NCBI RefSeq assembly: GCF_007655135.1
Contig: NC_045133.1
Coordinates: 24,773,845 to 24,837,844, forward strand
From: Punica granatum
Taxonomy: Eukaryota > Streptophyta > Magnoliopsida > Myrtales > Lythraceae
Length of the DNA: 64,000 bases
Direction: 5' to 3'
The notes under the pieces were generated by a model that had not been told where the DNA came from, did no database searches, and worked only from the letters and a program-made list of their open reading frames with translations. Positions 58,519-64,000 of the stretch are shown here, in pieces (positions within the stretch are counted from its first letter, which is position 1; every line of letters starts with the position of its first letter). The translations under genes and the position numbers were made by a program.

Positions 58519-60868
58519 TATACAGATATTATTACAGCTTCATTGCCATATTAGGGGGAGTACAGCGAGTTTTCATACTTTCATTTATATACTTTTTTTC
58601 TTTATCTAAAATAATATAATTTTACGCATCCACACGTACTCTATGATTTCATAAGATGCTAGAGAGGCCCATTTCTCTTCTCTTCAAATACGGCACCTAT
58701 TAGTCCTATATATTTTTGTGACATATATTTTCGTGATGAAACCACTGATTAGGCACTATGTGAACTCTTAAATAAAAGTAACACTTATGATATTATTATT
58801 TATCTATTAAAAATTTAAAAGAAAAGGCTTGAGGGGCGCCCATCGGCTTCCGATCGAGGCCCCCTCCCTGGACGAGGTCATCATATATTATATCCATGTC
58901 TTCATTCGAATAATTGGCATATCGGCAAATGGCCGATTTAAACAAAAGTGTATAAATGACTAAATGTTCTATCACTGATTTAATAAAATTGATTCATTTA
59001 GAACTCGAATTCAAATTTTATAATGCTCATGGTATTTCGACTATTATCCTTTTCTTAAATTGATATAATTCATTGACAATAATTTAGATACGATCTTATA
59101 AATTATATTCTAAATATAATATCGCGATTTTACATATACAAGCGATGTTATATTATCATCTTTTCTATCAAGAATATCGGTTTATTTTTCTAAATTATGC
59201 ATAACTATGTCATAAGATAATATTATATATACTAATATATAGGCATGCACGCACAATTCTTCACACGTAATGAGATGCTTCTTATTATAAATTTATGAGA
59301 TAATAATAGTTTAATATACATAACTCATAATTAAGTGAAGTTGCGATTTTTGACAAGCAATAATAATCTAATATATTTAAATAGACAATATAATAATTAA
59401 TTTCAAAATTTTGGAATATTTTCCCGCGGCATCACCCTGGTGCTCCTCGCTAATATATCAAAAAGACCTGATTGATGATTCTATTCTCGTTGGCAAAAGA
59501 AAAAGAAAACCTGAAAATTTGGGATCGTGGGCCAAATTTGTTGGATTTGGGCCATAAAAATTAAAGCCCACTTAATGAGCACACCCGAGATCATAATGGG
59601 CTACACTCTAAAAACCGGCCCAATTTCAAGATTTTAACCCAGCCCAAGGCCTGGCAGTTGGCTTTCATGAGCCCATGTGGTGGCAGTGCTTGCATGAGAT
59701 TCGAATGTGCAATGCAGTGGACTCGACTTTTTCGTATGTTTCGAATCGTTTGTCATGGATCCCGTTGAGGTATTAATTCGACATAAACGGCCTAAGTTAA
59801 TCATGATGAATCGGCAGTAACCGCGCGCAGAGTCGATAACCTTAGATGGATATGTGATGCATTAAGTTATGGATGAAAATGAATATTCGATAACTTTAGT
59901 TGTTTTGTACAACTAAATATCCAGTCAGTATTACTCATTTATCGTGAATAAGTAATAAACAATTAAAATACTTATTAATGGAAATATGTGTGCACGTTAT
60001 AGGATCAATTTTCTACTTTTTAAGTAAGTTTACATATAGACCAGTGTAATACGGCATGCAATGTGGATCTAATGAGTGTGGGTGTCTTGGATACAGAAGG
60101 CTTTAACTTGACATAATTATAAGTTCACTGCTGGTTTCACAAACCCAATATATATAAATCGAATTCTAAAGCCGCCGCATCATCAAATATAAGAAACATA
60201 GCTCTCTTACTTTGTCATGTCATCACTTAAATATTGAGGAGATTTTTTATCAAATAATTATGCAATAGAATATATATTATATATTTACATATATCCCAAC
60301 ATAATACATACAAGAGAACAAAATATATAGTGGACTGTGTACATTAGCTTCTATTTAGGAAATTGTTTATATTGTAACAATCGAATTGTCGTTCATATAT
60401 ATTGTAACAATAGATCCATATGTAGATTATGCAATAGAATATATACGTCGCCCAATACATAGATTACACATAACATAATTAGCCCAATTACATGTCCTAG
60501 TTATAGTAAAATTTTACATTTTATATTGTTTTAATAAATATGTATATATCTTATACCTTAAGTCGTCCATATATAAATGGCAACAAAATGTATATTATTT
60601 TATGCATACATTCTTATTACATTACATATATATTACTATATAATTTTATATATTATGCTTCCTCTTTCTCAACTTTGGATTCTTTCTTTCCGGTTGTCCA
60701 TATATATGTGTTTAATATTGCTTGAATTCTACAACAAGCAGCGATCCGTATGTAAGCCTTTCTCCTATTTCTATTTTTGAGACGATGGATCTTCACCGCT
60801 ATGCCTGCTCGAGATTTAAGTGGCAGAGAATGCAACCCACATATGCTACCTATTAATGTGATGACTTT

Positions 60869-61200
60869 TTTACATAAGAGTAGTTTTTGTTTTCGTATTT
60901 CGTCAGGGGTTTTGATTTGGTAGTTTAAATTTTATTTTAGGATTTAAAATTTGTTAAGGTATCAATCACTTTAGTGTTTTAATTATTCTTTTATATTTTA
61001 CCTAGAATAATTAATTTTCTATCGAATTGTTGCATTATTTACGTAAGAATAGTTTTTTTCTTATATTTTTTCAGGAGTTTTGGGTTGATAGTTTAAATTT
61101 TCTTTTGGGGTTTTGTTAAGGTATAAATCACTTTAGTTTTATAACTATCTTTTTATTTTCCTTAGAATAAATTTCTATAAGAATTGTTGCATTATTATTT
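60869..61200. repeat. Two tandem ~165-bp units
   Basis: Units of about 60869-61034 and 61035-61200 share AGAATAGTTTTT-like starts, TCAGGAGTTTTGG-like middles, GTTAAGGTATCAATCACTTT and GAATTGTTGCATTAT, in order. Noncoding; origin unknown. Confidence 0.75.
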
Positions 61201-62014
61201 ACTTTGATATTGTGAGTCCAAATATTTTATTTTAATGTATATTTTTTCTTTAAAACGATACTCCTTTTAAAGATAAATACCTAATATTTGAGTTTTCTAG
61301 ACATATACGTGCGGAGAAATCAAGGTTTGATACTTATATGGAGTTATTCATCTACAAAGCCTTAGCATGCACTATCCAATAAATATATAGATACATATAA
61401 ATAGTATCTCTTATTTTATTTTTATTTTTTATAATCTATAATCATATCTATATAGATTTGAGTATAAATTATGAAATATTATCTAAGAATAGGGCTTATT
61501 AATGATAATTATTAAAAATAACTAAAATTTCTAGGACAATTATCTCAAGTAACTATACGTTTCAGTTTATGCGCTTTTGTAAGATAATTTTCTTAAATTG
61601 CTTATTTCCTTAATGAAATTATATCTCAATTCAGATTTATACTTTGAAATTGTTTTACCTTCCTAAATATTATCTCAAAGTGTGTGATCCCAACTTAGAA
61701 TACTGAATCCAATACGAGATTACAGATGGGCAACCGACCTCTATTTAACTTATTGTAATTACATTGACAAAATAACATGATTAAAGTGCCATAAACATAA
61801 TCTAAATTATGTAAATGTAATATGAATGCAATCAATATATAATCTTATAGCATAATCTTTTTCATTTTTCGGTGAACAATTTTCTACATAAGATATCCAA
61901 TTATTTTATACCGATTACTATTAAAAGAATTTTAAATATTTTTCACGCAATGTGCATATATTCACTAGTTATTATTATATAATAAAAGTGTTGCATCTTA
62001 ATACATTTACATTA

Positions 62015-62795
62015 GAGAAAACTATCAATATGGTCATCGAAAAATCATCTTGTCATCAATTTGGTCCTTCAAAGATTTGTGTCCTCAATGTAGTCCTTGA
62101 ATGATCATATTGCCATCAATTTGGTCCTTCAATATTTTTTACCATCAACATGGTCCTTCAAAGATCATCTCGTCCATCAAATTAATCATCCGTTAAAAAA
62201 ATTATTATAATTCATTAATTCTGTCAAATAATTTCTATAAAAAATAAAAATAAAAATAGAAAAAGTTCTTTTAGACAGAAGAAAAACTGCTCTCACAGTC
62301 TCTTACACACTCTCTCTGTTAACACTCAATCTATATATTTTCATGTTGGAAACGTACGTTTCTTCTTCTTCTCAATATCAATGGGAAAGATGAAGATGAA
62401 TGGATATGGAGGTGGAGATAGAGACTATCGGGCGGTTAATAGAATCACAAAGCATGTGTTGAAGTATAAAATATTGTCAATTTTTTTATTTCAGCAGATA
62501 GATTTTTTATTTTATTTTTATTTTTTATACAAATTATTTGAGGGAGTTAAGCAATACTAACAGTGTTTATAATAGAGGATTAGTTTGATGGACGTAATGA
62601 TCTTTGAATGATCATATTGATGACAAAAATATTTGAAGGACCAATTGATGGCAATATGATCTTCAAAAGATCGTATTGTTGGCTAAAATTTTTGAAGAAC
62701 CAAATTGATAGCAATATGATTTTTGAATAACCATATTGATGACAAAAATCTTTAAAGAATTAAATTAATAGTAATATCATCATTTACCTATTAAT
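62015..62795. mobile_element. Foldback-type element with long inverted repeats
   Basis: Two arms of roughly 200 bp (62025-62215 and 62545-62790) are inverted relative to each other. Each arm is built from short degenerate tandem units of about 35-40 bp containing ATCAATTTGGTCCTTCAAAG or its reverse complement. The loop between the arms is noncoding. No transposase. The exact ends and target-site duplication were not found. Confidence 0.65.
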
Positions 62796-64000
62796 AGTTT
62801 TTTTTTACGATATCTTTTTAAAATCACATTCTTTGTAGAATTAACTTGCTAGCTATAGGTCAGCTCATCGTAATTCCAATCTTCGTCTGCCTCATAATCA
62901 TTTCGTGTTCTGAAACTATCGCCAGTTCACCTACCTTTTCATGCATATATTTATTCATTTTCATCCGCACATGGATTGGAAGGTTTTCTTTAAGGATTGG
63001 ATTCTCTCTTCTTCCCATGCTTGAAATTGAATGAAGATATGCCTATTTCAGCTACCAGTTGAATGAAAGGGTCTAATCCATAGGCACATCGACATAGCCT
63101 TCTAATATCAAGCAATAAATCGAGATCTTCATTGATAAATCAATCAAGATCTTTATATATTCTCTTGGGCCATGCATAATACGCATAAATATAGATGTGT
63201 TACTTTATAACAAACATGCAATATCACTCCAATAGGATTGGCCTAAGTCGAATAGCACGATTCCTGGTATGTTAAATATCCAAATTCAAGTTATCGTAAA
63301 GTCATACAAAAGAAATTACTTTATACAGTCTCACATGCACAGTCCACGCCGTTGAACTTACATGCCAACAAATTTGCAAGTTATTACATATGGATTGTAT
63401 AGATTACTCGTATGAAATCCAGATACCTCTCTCGATATGTCAAAAGAAAAACAATATCCACTCATGAGACCCCTGTTCTTGTGAAACACTAGATAATGTA
63501 AAGAAGTCTCAAAAGAGGTTAAAAAGAAATATTCTTTGGGGCCAAAAACTGGGACAAAACATGGCAGAAATTTTCTCATGGATTATGGAAAATGCAAGGG
63601 AAAAAAAAAACGGAAAATCTAAGGGATATTAGTGGTCTGACCGGGCACCAAACAGGTATGATTGCCGTTGATTTCTTTTTTGGTGTATATAACATTAATA
63701 AAAAGAGCAAAAGCAAGAAGATGTAATGATAAATGTGGCAAATTACTTTGTTGCATTACGTGAAAGCATGAATCAGTGATCCCCCACCCCCCCACTTTTG
63801 TAGCCCCAACCTTTATAATCATGAGAAAAGGTGGCGTTTTTGTACACGCATCGAGACATCTGCAAAACACACAGAAGAAAAGATATATATTTATATATGT
63901 GCGTGTATATATTCATGGACTGCATGTAGGGTTCCATCGATCTCTTGTACCTTTTCCTAAACTTTCGACGGGCAGTCAGACGACCGATATCCAATTTTCA

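Larger units (their letters stand above)
57849..64000. other. Gene-free AT-rich end of window
   Basis: The first few hundred bases are the PPR promoter. From 58.2 kb the DNA is strongly AT-rich, with microsatellites, a tandem repeat (60869-61200) and a foldback element (62015-62795). Open frames at 58223, 60540, 63358 and 63773 lack motifs. A TGGGCC/GCCCA-rich patch occurs near 59520-59680 (for example GGGCCAAATTTG and AACCCAGCCCAAGG), which might be a promoter, but no gene follows on either strand. Confidence 0.55.

Noticed and set aside
60540..60835. Small hydrophobic frames near 60.6 kb
   Set aside because: Ile/Tyr-rich products of AT-rich DNA with no start context or conservation clue.
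1..64000. CRISPR array, operons, phage or bacterial defence system
   Set aside because: The window is plant nuclear DNA; no regularly spaced repeats or bacterial gene clusters are present.

Overview
This is a stretch of nuclear chromosome from a flowering plant, almost certainly a eudicot. The evidence is multi-exon genes with GT-AG introns, two pentatricopeptide (PPR) genes that match Arabidopsis proteins along their length, a plant ACT-domain Raf-like kinase, a plant MscS-like channel, a nuclear copy of the plastid psaA-psaB junction, and miniature LTR elements primed by initiator tRNA-Met. Gene models were built by hand from splice sites and reading frames; paralogue names are family-level recognition, not database hits.

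Layout. 1-1599 (+): decayed end of an MFS transporter gene. 1968-7493 (-): intact 15-exon ACT-domain kinase (STY8/17/46 type). 7.5-12.1 kb: no genes; holds a MITE, an intact TRIM retroelement with target-site duplication, and a SINE-like relic. 12.1-21.2 kb: tandem pair of MFS units, one dead (12109-14290) and one intact (15461-21194, 14 exons). 22937-24598 (-): single-exon mitochondrial-type PPR gene. 25817-26833 (-): small SEC14/CRAL-TRIO gene. 31491-34198 (-): MscS-like (MSL) channel. 35.1-37.4 kb: truncated PUS and PPR copies joined end to end. 39828-40822 (-): second SEC14 gene. 44-53 kb: TE-rich AT-rich DNA with a pectinesterase pseudogene, a copia fragment and a plastid insertion. 53609-55350 (-): TruA/PUS1-type tRNA pseudouridine synthase. 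55701-57848 (-): PLS-class PPR gene (At2g33680-like). 58-64 kb: no gene recognised.

The main structural feature is a tandem segmental duplication. The first copy runs from 23706 (inside the PPR gene) to 35917; the second runs from 35914 to 54394 (inside the PUS gene). The junction has a 4-bp microhomology. Each end gene therefore has one whole copy at the outer edge and one truncated copy at the junction, and SEC14 is present twice, both open. MSL survives only in the first copy. Later insertions (a 604-bp TRIM, a 1506-bp solo LTR and two MITEs) sit in one copy and not the other, so their empty sites can be read directly. The genes do not form an operon or one pathway; they are independent nuclear genes, and all intact ones are on the minus strand.
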